The notes beneath the pieces are model-generated. The model searched no databases, was not told the origin of the DNA, and worked only from the letters and a program-made list of their open reading frames with translations. 64,000 nucleotides of DNA from Prunus persica (taxonomy: Eukaryota; Streptophyta; Magnoliopsida; Rosales; Rosaceae), in contig NC_034014.1 of NCBI RefSeq assembly GCF_000346465.2, positions 21,546,788-21,610,787 of the forward strand, read 5' to 3'. Numbering within the stretch: position 1 is the stretch's first letter; each line of letters begins with the position of its first letter. Both the position numbers and the translations under genes were made by a program. Positions 33,766-46,313 of this stretch are shown here, piece after piece.

Positions 33766-36700
33766 TCAATAATTGCCCTGTTTAATAATTTGGAAAACAA
33801 ACTCTGCCCATTCATTCCGGACTTCATCAATGGCTTCTTGGGGGTATGAAGCTTCCTGGTTTCCCTTGGCATACTGCATAAACAATGACTATTAGGGTTT
33901 ATAAATAAAAAGAAATTCAATCACAGACGACGATATTTTTCATAACCGACGTAGTATATCCATTCAACGACGTTAATTTTACATGACCGTCGTTGATAAT
34001 ACAAAAAACGACGTGAAATGTATGAAGGTAATTTCTTCTTACCTTATTCTCAAACCCCAAGGAAGGATCCATGATGATGTCCCTCATGAAGCGCATCACA
34101 TAATACCCGCATTCGACATTGCTGGGTTGCTTTGGTGTGCCTGAGAGAGTTTTCCAAATTACATTTTTACGTCCTGCTCGGCCTATGTGGGTATTATATA
34201 TTTTTAAAGCACTGTTCACGATGTTTTTCGCCTCTTCGTCGACCACACGATGACCTGGCAGAGGATCCAGAAAATAGACGGTCTCCTTCTTTGCTCTTAC
34301 AATCAGCAAGATCCAATGACGGCTGCACAAAATTAATATAAAAACGACGGTTATTTACAAAAACGACGTATTATAGTATTTCACACGACGAAATAAAGTA
34401 GATAACGACGACATTATATATTTATCACGACGACAAATAAATACTGACGTGGTTAGTAGTTTCAAACGACTAAATAAAATAAAACACCGACGTGGTTAGT
34501 TTATAAGCTGTCATTTATTGAAAATCATAAAAACAAAATCCTAAGGAGACTAACCCTGGATTGTAAGGCATCATGAAAAGCTGTTCACCGTCTGTCTTCT
34601 GAAGTCGAGCTGCTACCAGTCGTGATCTTTCAGTTATTGTGCCAGAGTTGACACTAACTGTAGCAGGGTCAATAAAGCCAACCATGCTGCACATATTGGC
34701 TTTTTTCAAAACATCGTGTAAGTACCTAAATACATAAAATAATATAAACAAGTCAGCAAAAACAAACACGACGGTTATGTATAAAAAAACGACGTATTAT
34801 AATATTTCACACGACGTACTGAAATAGATAAGGACGTTATAATATATTTATCACGACGGTAGTTAGTTAAGACGACGTGGTTAGTTAAACCAACGAGTTA
34901 TTATCTTAGAAGTACAAACCTCATATATACAGCCAATACAGTAGCTCCAATTTCTTCCATGCCTGCAAATTGTGTAATATCTTCAGGCAGGAGGAAGGTA
35001 TCGCGCTCACCACCAAACACCTCCTTATCAATTGTAAATTGGAGTGTCTTATCCTCAGGCAGGAGTGTCGTTTCCACAAAACGACAAAGGGTTTTTAAAG
35101 AAGATGGCGCCTCCATATTTGAATAAGCACCAACTTCAATAACCTGTTTAAAGAAATAAAAAAAATGACGTGGTAATTCAATAAAGACGACGGTTTTAGT
35201 AATAAAACGTCGTCTTAAAAGTATTTAAACGACGGTGAAAAAATTGTCGTGGTAATTCAATAAAGACGACGGTTTTATGAATAAAGCGTCGTCTGAAACC
35301 ATTTAAACGACGGTGCAAAAACCGTCGTTTAAATATTTTATTACGTCTTAAAAAAAGTCCGCCGTCTAAGTTTTAAACAAACGACGGATTAAATAAAAAT
35401 ATCGACGTCTGAAATTTTGAAAAACAAATAAAAAAGGCAAAGTTATGTGAACATACCTTGTCGTCATGCTTTTCTTCATCTTCTTTCTCCTTTTCTTCTT
35501 CCTTCTCTTCATCTCTTTTTTCTTCTTCCTTCTCTTCATCTGGCTGATGTTTCCCCATTTTGGCAGTATCATCCTCCAAATGTAGGGATCTCACATCACC
35601 TCCAGAGCAGCTAGCTTTGTCAGACATTGGATTTTTGGGGCTTTGGCTAATTCTTGGTTTAAGCATGCTTGGATCAAAATTGGGAATTAATTGGGAAAGC
35701 TGACTCAGGAAATGCTCCCTCTCAGCCTCTACCAATTGTTTTGTCCTAGCCTCCATCCTTAAGGCCTCTTCCCTTGCCTTAGCCTCCATCTTTTTAGTCT
35801 CTTCTTGAAGGAGAACTCTTAAACTGTCCTTCAAACGGTCGTCAAAGCTCACCCTCTGTGGTTTGGGCAAATTGAAATATTGCCTTGGGGAAACACCAGC
35901 ACCAACTCCCCTCAGTCTGCCTGGATGCTCGGGGCCCAAAGCCATGGTCAGCACATCATTGCTGCCATCTACTCTGACTTTGCCTTCCGAGACTTGTTTC
36001 TGCAATTCATCCTAAAAAAAGATAAACAAAAAACACACGACGGTTATTTATGTACAAACGACGTATTATATAATTTCACACGACGCAATAACGTATAAAC
36101 CGACGTTATTATAACTTATCACGACGGTAGTTATACCGACGTGGTTATTTATTTAAAACGACGAAATGAATAAACAACCGACGTCTTATGCTATAATTAA
36201 AGATAACAGAGTAGTGATTCCTATTTAGACCGTTAACGACGTTTTTAAAAAAGTTTCGACGTGGTAATATCATTCACACGACGCGAAAATGAACCACCGA
36301 CGTCTTATGCTATAATTACAGAAAATATAGTAGTGATTCCTATTTAGACCTTTAACGACGTTTTTAAAAACTTTTCGACGTGGTAATATCATTCACACGA
36401 CGAAAAATATAACATACGACGTAATAAGAATAATTCACAGTTTAATAAAAATTTAAAACAGAGTGATAGTAGGCTTACAATTAATTTTGCTTTCTCTGCC
36501 ACCTTTGGATCAGGGATGTTACCATGTTTGTCCTGTCTAGCTCTCTTCCATAAGGTAGATCGATCAATTTCTACCCCAGGCATGGTTTCCTCCAATTGAT
36601 CCTCCAATCCAGCATATCCTTTTCGAGACAATCGATGATTGTACTCGAGTTTCTCCCTAATCTGTGCATGTTGAGAATGCACAGACTCAAAATCTTTGGA

Positions 36701-37288
36701 TAGCCTTGAAGCTACAAAGGCATCCCATTGTGCTTTCTCTATGAATTTATATGTTTCAGGGGGTTGGCTTAATTTCTCCCTGTCATTGGTGTATGGAAGG
36801 ATATAATGCCTCGTTAGAGTAGACTTGAAATCCTTCCATTTCTTGGAAGCAGAAGCTAAAACAGAGGTCTTGCCCCCTTGGCCTACGACAAAAGCCATGT
36901 CAACTGCTTCCCAAATCTGCTCCTTTATATCCTTGGGGATTTGGGACCATTTCTTGTCCACAAGTGGGATCCTGGAGCGTGCCAACACACCAATATACGA
37001 CTGCATCTCAATATGTGCTTGGCCAACACCTTTCCCCCTTTTATTGTACTCAACAATTAGCCTCAGTTTCTGAAGCTTTCTCTTCACAACACGAGGCATT
37101 GTGCTCATACCTCGACCAGTCTTTGAATCATCTGAGATTGTTGTCTGGCTGGTTTGTTCTGTCTCAGCAGATGATGAAGCAAACTTCATCTTCTTCGAAG
37201 ACTTCATCTCCTTCGAAGACTTGTCTTGAGGAGCTACCATTCCAAGCTTCTTGGAGCCAGAATCCTTAGTTTGTTGTTGAGAAACCAT
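33766..37288 (-). CDS. Transposase_24-Ulp1 protease fusion of CACTA-A, 715 aa
   Basis: Exons: 36479-37288, 35457-36011, 34920-35143, 34555-34725, 34043-34322, 33766-33873 (2148 nt, open, all GT-AG). The N-terminal half is the plant Ptta/En/Spm transposase domain (PF03004), then a coiled coil rich in Glu/Lys (EEKEEEKRDEEKEEEKEKED), then a C48 (Ulp1/SENP-like) cysteine protease domain. The protease triad is visible: His in GRHWILLIV, Asp in YFLDPLPG and Cys in PSNVECGYYV, with the helper Gln in PKQPSN. Ulp1 enzymes cleave SUMO; target and role in transposition are unknown. The frame also extends four codons upstream from a TTG, so I took the ATG. Introns are rich in CGACG motifs. A related, broken copy is at 1-2030. 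Confidence 0.9.
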
Positions 37289-37339
37289 TTTAACAGACAA
37301 AACTGCAAGTGAAAATATTTCAGGAAAACATTAAGAACA

Positions 37340-38880
37340 CAAACGACGGTATTAAAAAAATACGACGTATGATATGATTTTAGACGACGCAATGAAATAA
37401 TCTCAGACGTAATAAATGTTTAAAACCATTATTTATATAACGTCGTGGTATATATGTTCACACGACGTCAATAGTAATACACCGTCGTGGTAAACTATTA
37501 TTTATATAACGTCGTGGTATTTATGTTCATACGACGTCAATAGTAATACACCGTCGTGGTATTAACATTCACACGACGTAAAACAATAAGATATTTTGTC
37601 GTCTATATTAGATACCAACCCTAGTTTCTTTTTCTTTATATTTTATCAAATAAGGGAAAAACAAAAACCATTGTTCAGCGAAATCAAACCTGCAATTAAA
37701 CAAGCATATAAAAAATACTATTATTTTAAAAACAACTTTGTCAATTTTCAGACGACGCTAGAACAACTGACGAACCGTCGTGGTCTACCGTCGTCTTATT
37801 TAGTTGATGTAGTTGTCTTCAAAGTTGGAAACTTTCTCTCTTTGTCTATATATTTTATCAAACTTGAAAAGAAGTAAAATGATTTTAGCCAGAAAAAAGG
37901 TAAAAAGATTTTTCAAACAAAAAACGTATGAGCATGCAAAACAGTAACCAAAATAGTGAAAATGAAAGCTTACCTTTTGCGTGCAATGAAAGCAAGAGGA
38001 AGATGATCGATGTTTAAGTTCAGAGACGACGAAGAAGACGAGAGGAAGACGATGAGAAACTCTGACAATGCTCTGACAAGGAAAAAAGACGAAAAGGTTT
38101 CTCTGGGAGATTGAAATTTTTAATCGGGTTTGGAAACAGTGCATGTGTAAGTCGAAAAGTTGCTTACATATAAAACCATTTCAAAAAAATAATACGGCGG
38201 TTACATTTAACTACGTCGTTTTTAACTAAAACGACGCAATATTTTTCATTCGACGTGGAATCATTTCATTTAACGTCGTTAGGTTTAATATAACCGACGT
38301 GGATTTTAATTTTTAAATTATGAATAGAATTTTTTTTCCCGTGACCTTTCAGTTTATTTTTCAATTACAGTGCGTTATAAATAGAGTTTTTTTTCCGGAG
38401 GAAATTTAAAACGAAGGAAATTAATATTCTGCAATATGTAAAGTTTCTTTTTTGGATGACAGATTTAAATAAAATAAGAATATAAAAACAACAAATGTGT
38501 AAGTCAAGTAGACGAAAAGTTGCTTACATATAAAACCATTTCAAAAAAATAATACGGCGGTTACATATAACTACGACGTATAAATTACAAAATACGACGG
38601 TACATTTAACTTCGGACGTGGTAAATAAATACGACAGTAGTTTGTAGGTACCGTCGTAGTAAACTCAAAAATTAAAGTACATAAGTAATAACTCGCGTCA
38701 TGGTATATTATTTAACACGTCGTTTGTATTAATTTACCGACGTGGATTTCTGTAATATACGTCGATAATACCGACGTTGATTTTACAATTTAAACGGCGG
38801 TTTTTTTGTAAGGACCGCCGTTGGTTTTAAAAATTTATTCTATAAATTTGTCGCTTTCATTCATTTTCGGTTTACATTTA
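37340..38880. repeat. CGACG repeat and leader region upstream of the Ulp1-type gene (copy 2)
   Basis: Motif-rich stretches at 37340-37600, 37750-37800 and 38190-38820 surround a motif-free block (37800-38160). A segment equivalent to 4130-4420 of copy 1 sits here at 38205-38495, between two copies of gacgaaaagttgcttacatataaaacc, so it has been relocated or duplicated within the element. Confidence 0.7.
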
Positions 38881-38899
38881 AGGTTCCAAGTTCTTCCTC

Positions 38900-39345
38900 T
38901 CTCAGTCTCTCATGTCTCAAAGACAATAATTTGGATGTTTTCTCAAAGAGAAATTGAGCTTACTCGCATCAAATATATGTCCACAAGAAGAAGCTTGTCA
39001 ACTAGCCTTCTCACTTCCTTGATCAAGCCTGATAGGACACTTAGTGCTTCTGAATACTCCTTGCTTTCCATCAAAAGAGATGCAAGCCTGGGCCTCCACT
39101 CGCTGTCGAAGGAAAGTTCGCTTCTCAGGGAAATCTGAAGATCAGATGTGCCTGATCCTCTGCTTGATTTTCTTGNNNNNNNNNNNNNNNNNNNNNNNNN
39201 NNNNNNNNNNNNNNNNNNNNNNNNNNNNNNNNNNNNNNNNNNNNNNNNNNNNNNNNNNNNNNNNNNNNNNNNNNNNNNNNNNNNNNNNNNNNTAAAGCAT
39301 GAGCAATTGAATCAGTAGTTTCTGGGAGATATGATGAAGACATTG
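38900..39345 (-). pseudogene. RPN6: Captured RPN6/PSMD11 fragment (copy 2), with gap
   Basis: Same fragment as at 3290-3692. The minus strand starts at ATG 39343 (MSSSYLPETTDSIAHAL), is interrupted by 117 Ns, and resumes with the RVEA...LLMESKEYSEA block. Here the codon before RVEA is CAG, as in native RPN6 (FLRQRVEA), where copy 1 has TGG, but one extra C shifts the frame just after. Capture therefore predates the split of the two copies. Confidence 0.8.
39176..39292. other. Assembly gap (117 N)
   Basis: Unsequenced bases inside the RPN6 fragment of CACTA-A copy 2. Copy 1 suggests that about 120-140 bp are missing. Confidence 1.
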
Positions 39346-39379
39346 TCAATGCTTGAACTACACAAGTCTGCAGAAAGAT

Positions 39380-40427
39380 ATGTTAAAGAAACTGAAACAA
39401 CGGCGGTTTTCTGTTCTACCGTCGTCTTTCTCGTCGTCTATATTAAGTTAAGATGGCGGTAGATTTATAATTACCGACGTAGATTATTTTGTAAAACGTC
39501 GTTAAGTGTACTACAACCGACGTGGATTTTAATTTTAAATTATAAATAGAGTTTTTTTTCCCGTATTCTTTCAGTTTTAGTTTTCAATTCCAAAGCGTGA
39601 TAAATAGATTTTTCTTCCCCGAGGAAATTTAAAATGAGGGAAATTAATGTTCTAGAATTTGTAAACTAACACGACGCAATATTTGCAAATCTGTGTCATC
39701 TGTTAAGATTATGATGTGGAACAGAGTTCCATCTGGTAAGATTTCGTAACCCTTGGGATCTCAGACAAAACTGATTATGTCGACGGTGTTCTATATAAAC
39801 CGTCGTGGTTATTTCAATTCTTGTCATTAAGTAGATCTACCGACGTAGGATAAGAAAATCAAAGAAAAAAATTGTTAACAAAAATTCTTATTAAGACGAC
39901 CGTTAAAATTAAAGGTACGACGTATAAAATGAATAAATACGACGATAAATTTTATTGTACGATTTAAAGATAACGTCGTAGAACTATACGAGAATGACGT
40001 CGATATATTTATATTTTCCGTCGTTGTAAATTAATTTAATATGGCGATATTTTGTATTTTAAAGCCGTGGATTTGTTTGTAATTATACGGCGTCTTATAC
40101 GAAAACCTCGTCGTGTTATTTTATGAGTAAAAACGGCAGTTTTTATTGAAATCGTCGTCTTTACTTTCTACGTCGGTCGATTCATAACTTCTGCCGTTCT
40201 TTGTTGGCATTGATTTTACACTGCGGAAATCTGTTTCAAATAGACGTCGGTTGTTTAATTATGTACGTTGTTGTTTTTGAACAGCCATTTGAAACTCCAT
40301 TTTTTAGTTGTCTAAGGTTGTATTACACGACGGTGTTTTTAGAACCGTCGTCTTTTTATAAACCACGACGGTTTTCACTTAGACCGTCGTTGTTTTCTGG
40401 TCGTCTTTTTCACTTTTTGTAGTAGTG
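39380..40427. repeat. Right subterminal CGACG repeat array (CACTA-A copy 2)
   Basis: Motif array ending in GTAGTAGTG. It matches 3760-5390 of copy 1 but lacks about 600 bp (equivalent to 4040-4640). Confidence 0.85.
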
Positions 40428-40955
40428 TTCCCCCTCCTGTATTGTCTCCCTCTCTTTTCATTAGCTCGTTTATGGAGTAATTATAACAGATTTTTGCGGA
40501 TCTATCCTCTTTTGGTTATCAACTCTATTTGCTAAAGAGGAGAGTCGATTGGTGCGGATTTGTTATCATTTGGTGCTTGCGAATAGTAGGTTGGCTTTGT
40601 GACAACGAGGTTGCACTCCGGCTAGTTTAGTTTCTTTATCTTTGGAATAAGTCGCATAAACTCTCTTAGGATTTTCTGTGTAGTTTTAACCTCTCCATTG
40701 TGAGTGTTTTTCACCTCTTTTTTGCGAGAGCTTTTTGATTATTATGAGTTTACAATCTTAGTTGAATGCCTATGCCAAAGTTTCTTCGGTCATGTGTGAT
40801 CGTTAGTGGAGGTGCACCAAATTGTCTTCATCTTAATGTTATATTTCTTTGGAATTGTAATGGCCCTTTGTGACTAATTTGTATTGGCCTTTTGTTGCCA
40901 GTAAACTTTTTAGTTGAATTATGAATGAAATTCAATATCTGAAGAAAAAAATTAT
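40428..40955 (+). mobile_element. Possible LINE 3' remnant
   Basis: Ends in tagttgaattatgaatgaaattcaatatctgaagaaaaaaa, a 3' tail style seen in plant L1 elements. There is no reverse transcriptase. With 26340-26632 it may be one relic split by CACTA-A copy 2. Tentative. Confidence 0.3.
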
Positions 40956-42872
40956 ATAAAGTGAGAAGATACCAAAGAGACACGTTGACACATATATCGT
41001 GAGGATCCCGAGCCTCTGCATTTGGAGTCCACGAAATTCCCACATTTCGCTTCATCTAGGCTGTTATAATGATCCAACGTATGGTTTCATACATGACATA
41101 TTAGCAACATAATACAATTTAGTTTATATTTTTAATTTTTTTATGATTCTATAGTGACGTTACATTGTCGTTTCCTTCCATCATCCCTCTTATCCCTCTC
41201 CTCTTCGTTTCTCTTCTCTCTTTTTTTGGGTGTCAACTAGCAATCTCTTATAGAAAGTAAGGGAGCAAGTTGGATTGGAAATTCTAATTCGAAAATTTCT
41301 AATTTTGGCAAGTCCATATCAATTCTGACCTCCGAAATTTCCAAAATCTGAAAATTCTGAAGATTTTTTTTTTTTTTTTTTTTTTTTGAATTTGGAATGT
41401 ATCACAAGATTCCAAAAGCTTCCAAATTTTAAAATATATTAGGGTTTCATGCTTAGATTACATATATATAAGACTAATTTTATGTTGAACTAGATATGGC
41501 TTAATGACCAAATAGACATTGTCGAGTAATTTCTGAAAGGATAACAACATCTAAGTAATAACATATAATACTTTTTCAAGCTTTTCGTATGATTTTTCAA
41601 TTTTGAGCCAATTTTAACCTTTTAAATCATTGGACATGTTTAAAATGTTCAACTATTTTCCGAAATTTTTTGACAATTCCGAGTTTTCCGAATTAGAATA
41701 GATGTTGAAATTCCTAAAAAATTTTGGAACAGAATTAGGAAGGAATTTTCGCCCTAAATTTTTTTAGAATGATAGTAGGGTTCCATAATTCCGATCCATT
41801 TCGTCCGAAAACCAACCCTAATAGAAAGCAAAAGCAAGGGTGGCAAAGCCAAAGCCAGGTGTTAAATTTAAAAAAATGTAATAAAGTAATTAAAAATTCA
41901 CCCAACATAATCTCACTCTTATTTACAAATAAGAGTTTTTTTTTGTATTTAATTGAGCATGACCCATTCAAGATGAAAATATCTCTTAATTATAATCTCT
42001 TTGGAAAGAGGACACCCTTTGATTCCAATATGAAGATTGAAATAAATAATGGAATTTGATTTGATGTTATGGCTGTATCCAGGGAACCCTAGACTGCCTA
42101 CATACCTCCTTTTGGGAATCAAACTTTTTGTAGTTCTCATGAATATATATTTTTAACAAGGGCTTTCAAAGAGTGGATGACCCCTTGAAAGAATTTTGTG
42201 GTGTGAAAAATATTTTATGGAATTTGAATGAATGTGGTTGGACCGAGGATTCAATTTGATTTTATGGTTGAAAAAGTGTTTGGGGCGAATTTGGTTAAGG
42301 TAAACTAGGGATTCTGTTTGTACTTGTGATTGTATCTAGACTGAATTTCCAAATTACCTACGTATCCTTGGCGGAATCAATTCAAACATAGTTCCTTATG
42401 TTTTAATTAATCCAATTTTACTTATGAATATACAATCTACTAGTAATTTAGGGAAACTCCTTCGGAATAAGTTGTAAACTTGGAGTTTGGACCGGGCATG
42501 AGATTTTTGTTATTGGGCCAGTACCCATGAATTTGACTCATATAATTTATTTGGGCTTAGCACATTCCTCAACCACCTTCTTCAAATGAGAGCACATCCA
42601 CCAAACATCTTCAAGGGAATGCTTCATCTCCTTTTGTTGTCCAAAACAAAGAAACCTTGTAGACTGTGTACTCTTAAATTGGAATGGATGAGACTGAACT
42701 GCATAATTTGGGTAAAATTGAAAGATGGTTCAAATCCTCTTTGCTAGCGCTTCCCTTGGCTTTAAAATTCCTTCTAAGTGCGAAGTTTCATCATTGCTTT
42801 GCCTTGAAGAATTCTGACTGGCGTCTTCACCATTTTGCTGAGCTCTTACTTGTGTATTGTTCTGTTGCCCAA
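40956..42872. other. AT-rich region with degenerate retroelement traces, no gene seen
   Basis: A poly-T run lies at 41367-41388. At 42090-42137 and 42350-42402 the words tgcctacatacctcc...tttttgtagttc and tacctacgtatcc...catagttcc resemble the conserved LTR block at 12071-12115, so decayed LTR pieces are likely. Segment 42595-42872 has host-like sequence that continues after the copia element at 47757. Its frames match no family I recognise. Confidence 0.45.
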
Positions 42873-43200
42873 TATAGAAAAAAGAACTTGGGTTGAGGAA
42901 GAAAATAGAGCAAATAGGCAAGAAAAGATAAGAAGGACCCGTAGGTCTATTTTGTATTGCTGGCTGATTATATAATTTCATGGTCGTTGACTAATACCAT
43001 GATATTTACAGTAGGTAATTGATGCTAAGCTAAAATAAAGGCATACAAATTGTATGTGAATAAGGTAGAATAAGTAATTGAGCAATCAGTTGTGATTTGG
43101 TAATAATTGGGGAATTGACTTCCCAGAATCACGCCCATCATGACATGAATCATGGCTGGTCGTGTGGGCATGTGCTAGGTGTACGGGGGTGTTCTCTTCA
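42873..43200 (-). repeat. 3' LTR of copia II
   Basis: 328 bp, same length as 47424-47751, with 13 mismatches by eye. Followed on the plus strand by ttcccccttaag, the polypurine tract of the minus-strand element. Confidence 0.92.
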
Positions 43201-44048
43201 TTCCCCCTTAAGCGAAACAGCACGAAGTAGAGATTGAGCTTGGAAGCAAGAGAATGAAATCGTTCCCTAGTGAGATTCTTGGTAAAGATGTCGGCCAACT
43301 GATTGTGGGAAGAAATATATTGGGTGTGCAGAACACCACGTGGGAGTAGCTCACGTACAAAGTGATAATCAATCTCAATGTAACAAGTTCGAGCATGGAA
43401 GATGGAATTGGCTGCCATGTGGAGAGCGGAAATATTGTCCACAAGGAGAGACAGAGAGGAGAGCGAAGTGGGATCTTGGTGGCAAAAGCCCTGTATTCGG
43501 CTTCAGTATTAGAACGGGAGACAGTGGATTGTTTCTTTGAGGTCTAGGTGAGTAGAATGGGGCCAACAAAAATACAAGCGCCATTGTAGATCGACGATCA
43601 TCAACAGACCCGACCCAGTCAGCATTGGCATAACCACGTAGTAGATAATCACAAGTCTTGTGAAATTTAATACCGTGCTCAAGAGTTCCTTTAATGTAGT
43701 GATAAATATGCTTCACGGCCTGAAGGTGAGTGGTGCGTGGATTATGCATAAATTGACATACTTGGTTTACTGCAAAAGTGATTTCTGGTCGAGATAGCAT
43801 AAGGTACTGAAGGCCACCAACCACACTTCGATAAGTGGTTGCATCTGGCAATGGGTCACAATCTAAGGATGAAAGATGGGTGGCTGAAGCCATATGAGTG
43901 GGACTAGGCTTACAAGACTCCATGTTTCATTTTTTAAGAAGGTCAACAACATATCTTATTTGAGACAAGTAGATGGTCTCAGAGGTATGATGAATTTCCA
44001 TGCCAAGAAAGAAGCTCAGATTACCCATGCGGCGACTATCAAACATGG
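43201..44048 (-). pseudogene. copia II RT C-terminus and RNase H, broken
   Basis: Minus-strand pieces: LSFFLGMEIHH and RYVVDLLKK (RT end), then SVVGGLQYLMLSRPEITFAVN and HIYHYIKGT (copia RT/connection), YANADWVGS (RNase H) and IFTKNLTRERF (C-terminus). Stops and frameshifts separate them. The upstream part of pol is missing: the sequence breaks at 44048 into the large LTR. Confidence 0.88.
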
Positions 44049-46181
44049 TGAAAGGACCCGCCCCGAATTTTCTCAAAACCCGAGACGAACTCTTTGAAAT
44101 TTCTGACATCACCCCGATGCCAGGCCCACTTACTAAAAACCGAGACTTCCTGCCGAAATTTCGGCAGAGTCTCCCCTATAAATTGGACATTTCCCAAAAT
44201 TTATACCTGCATGAAAACGCATTTAATATTCCCAACTGGCAGCATGCACAATATAATTTCATGCAATTCACACAAACGGCCTTCGGCCTTCCAATAATTC
44301 TCAAGAAAACTACCAAACATGCTAACAAAGTAATTCATGCCTTAAACAAGGCAAACAATTCAAATCTAAATTACGACTAACATTTAGTCTGCGGCTACAC
44401 CTAATAACCTTAGGCTGCCTACGTACCCTCCTTGAGGGATCAAGCCACACGTAGTTCTTCCCTAAAACCCAGTTCCACACTTAGGCGATACCTTATTTCA
44501 TTTCCCTGTATTTCACATATCCTCCCCATACGCCGGTACAACCAACGCCACGTATGGGGCCTGTCAACACGCCGGATAACCTACGCCACGTGCGACCATG
44601 CCATACTATCATAATATCTCCCCATACGCCGGTACAACCAACGCCACGTATGGGGCCTGTCTCAACGCCGGATAACCTACGCCACGTGAGACCTGCACAT
44701 CATATCACATAATTCCCCCTACGCCGGTACAACCAACGCCACGTATGGGGCCTGTCCCAACGCCGGATAACCTACGCCACGCGGGACCTCAACATCATGT
44801 CACAAATCTCCCCATACGCCGGTACAACCAACGCCACGTATGGGGTCTGTCGACACGCCTGATAACCTACGCCACGTGCGACCTCAACACAATATCACAT
44901 AGCTCCCCATACGCCGGTACAACCAACGCCACGTATGGGACCTGTCTGCACGCCGGATAACCTACGCCACATGGGACCTCACTTTCACTTGGTGGTACTT
45001 GTAGTACATCCAACATCCGAGGAGGTACCTAATGTAGTGCGTATAGCACTCCAAACTAACACTCTAGACTCTGTTGTACCCTTGTTCAACCATATATAAT
45101 TATAGTTATATAAATTAATTCTAATATTGTGTAACCCTCCACAATCATCTAGCACCCGATAATCCCCCCTAAAAAGGTGAGATTACTCTGGGAGGCTCAC
45201 GGTCAACCAAGGGTCAAACTACTCTAACCCTGGTCAAACGGACCTGCGGAACCCACGACCTCCAATTTTCGATCCGGAAGTCCCTATGGGTTCTACCAGG
45301 TATAGGACACTTGTCCTGCGAGTTTGGTTCAGATCAGACAGTCGGATTTCTTACGATCGCATGATCTGACGGTTAATATAAAATATAAACTTTAAATTAT
45401 TATTCGGAACATCCGGGGCTCCGATTCATGATCCGTGAATTCCTACACGATCCTAGAAATTCCTAGATTAACATATATTAAATTTGGGACCATCCAACGG
45501 TCCCAACCTATCGAACCCGGATAACGCACAATATGCGATTATCCGTTCGATAGTCAAACGACGTCCGAATTGAGATCCGCAAAATCCTACGCACTCGTGA
45601 CAACCTAAGGATCTCATCAGAACACATCGCTACTTTTTCTACAGTGCCCACGCGCCGGCGCACGCGCCGGCAGCGCGTGGGTGCCCAAAGCGATAACGCT
45701 TCGCCGGTAAATCTCAAAACCACGGCTCCAAACCCCTACCCTAGGTATAACACCCTGTTTGGAGCCACTTTTGTTCTTGGACCTACCCCAAAACGTGGCC
45801 GGAAATGGCCAATCACGGCGGCCGAAGTTTCGGCCGATTTTCAATTCGAAAATCAAGTGATCTAGAGATCGAATCGATCAAAACCCAACCAACAGGCAGC
45901 TAGAACAGCTCGAGAGGTTCAAGATCCATACCTGGGTCGACGGAAATGGTGGCCGGAGGAGGGAGATCGACGGCGTTGAAGTTTCGATGACCTCCCGGCG
46001 GTTTTCTGCATTTTCCGGCCAGCACAGGCCGCGTCACCGGCGGGGAACGGTCGGGGAAGGAAGGAGGGACGACGGCGGTTCGAACGCCACCGGTCCCGTG
46101 GCCCGGTGGTGCACTGTGGCAGCGCCGACGCCTCTGGAAGGCGACTGCAGCGAAACGGGAGAGAGAGAGAGAGAGAGTCGC

Positions 46182-46213
<32 letters not shown>
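44049..46213 (-). mobile_element. Second copy of the large LTR, truncated by the gap
   Basis: Starts TGAAAGGACCCGCC and follows the solo LTR (11746-13775) block by block: CTGCCTACGTACC block (44411-44460), hairpin repeats (44524-44980), GC-rich part and (GA)n. It reaches the N gap before its end. It adjoins the broken copia II pol sequence. Confidence 0.88.
44524..44980. repeat. Five ~95-bp hairpin repeats (second LTR copy)
   Basis: Units start near 44524, 44620, 44715, 44810 and 44904. Stem pairs include GTCTCA/TGAGAC in unit 2 and GTCCCA with GGGAC in unit 3, showing the same co-variation of arms as at 12180-12640. Confidence 0.88.
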
Positions 46214-46313
46214 NNNNNNNNNNNNNNNNNNNNNNNNNNNNNNNNNNNNNNNNNNNNNNNNNNNNNNNNNNNNNNNNNNNNNNNNNNNNNNNNNNNNNNN
46301 NNNNNNNNNNNNN
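46214..46313. other. Assembly gap (100 N)
   Basis: Exactly 100 N, a conventional gap of unknown size. The LTR is in opposite orientation on the two sides, so the join may be wrong or may hide a longer nested element. Confidence 1.

Larger units (their letters stand above)
26633..40427 (-). mobile_element. CACTA-A element, copy 2, with both genes open
   Basis: The right end is GTAGTAGTG (40419-40427), preceded by ctttttcactttttgta. The left end is TACTGCTACAAAAA (26633), two mismatches from CACTACTAC. Adjacent triplets (gct and ttc) do not match, so the target duplication has decayed or the left end has changed. Reading on the minus strand it contains an RPN6 fragment, a Transposase_24/Ulp1 gene (715 codons) and a TNP2 gene (about 1054 codons), with CGACG-core repeats throughout. 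It looks capable of coding for its own transposition proteins, but the altered left end may limit movement. A 117-N gap lies inside. Confidence 0.9.

Noticed and set aside
26630..40430. Target-site duplication for CACTA-A copy 2
   Set aside because: The flanking triplets gct and ttc differ; I could not find a shifted match that also keeps both termini.
42684..42896. 71-codon plus-strand frame left of copia II
   Set aside because: It runs into the copia LTR; composition is unremarkable and no family is recognised.
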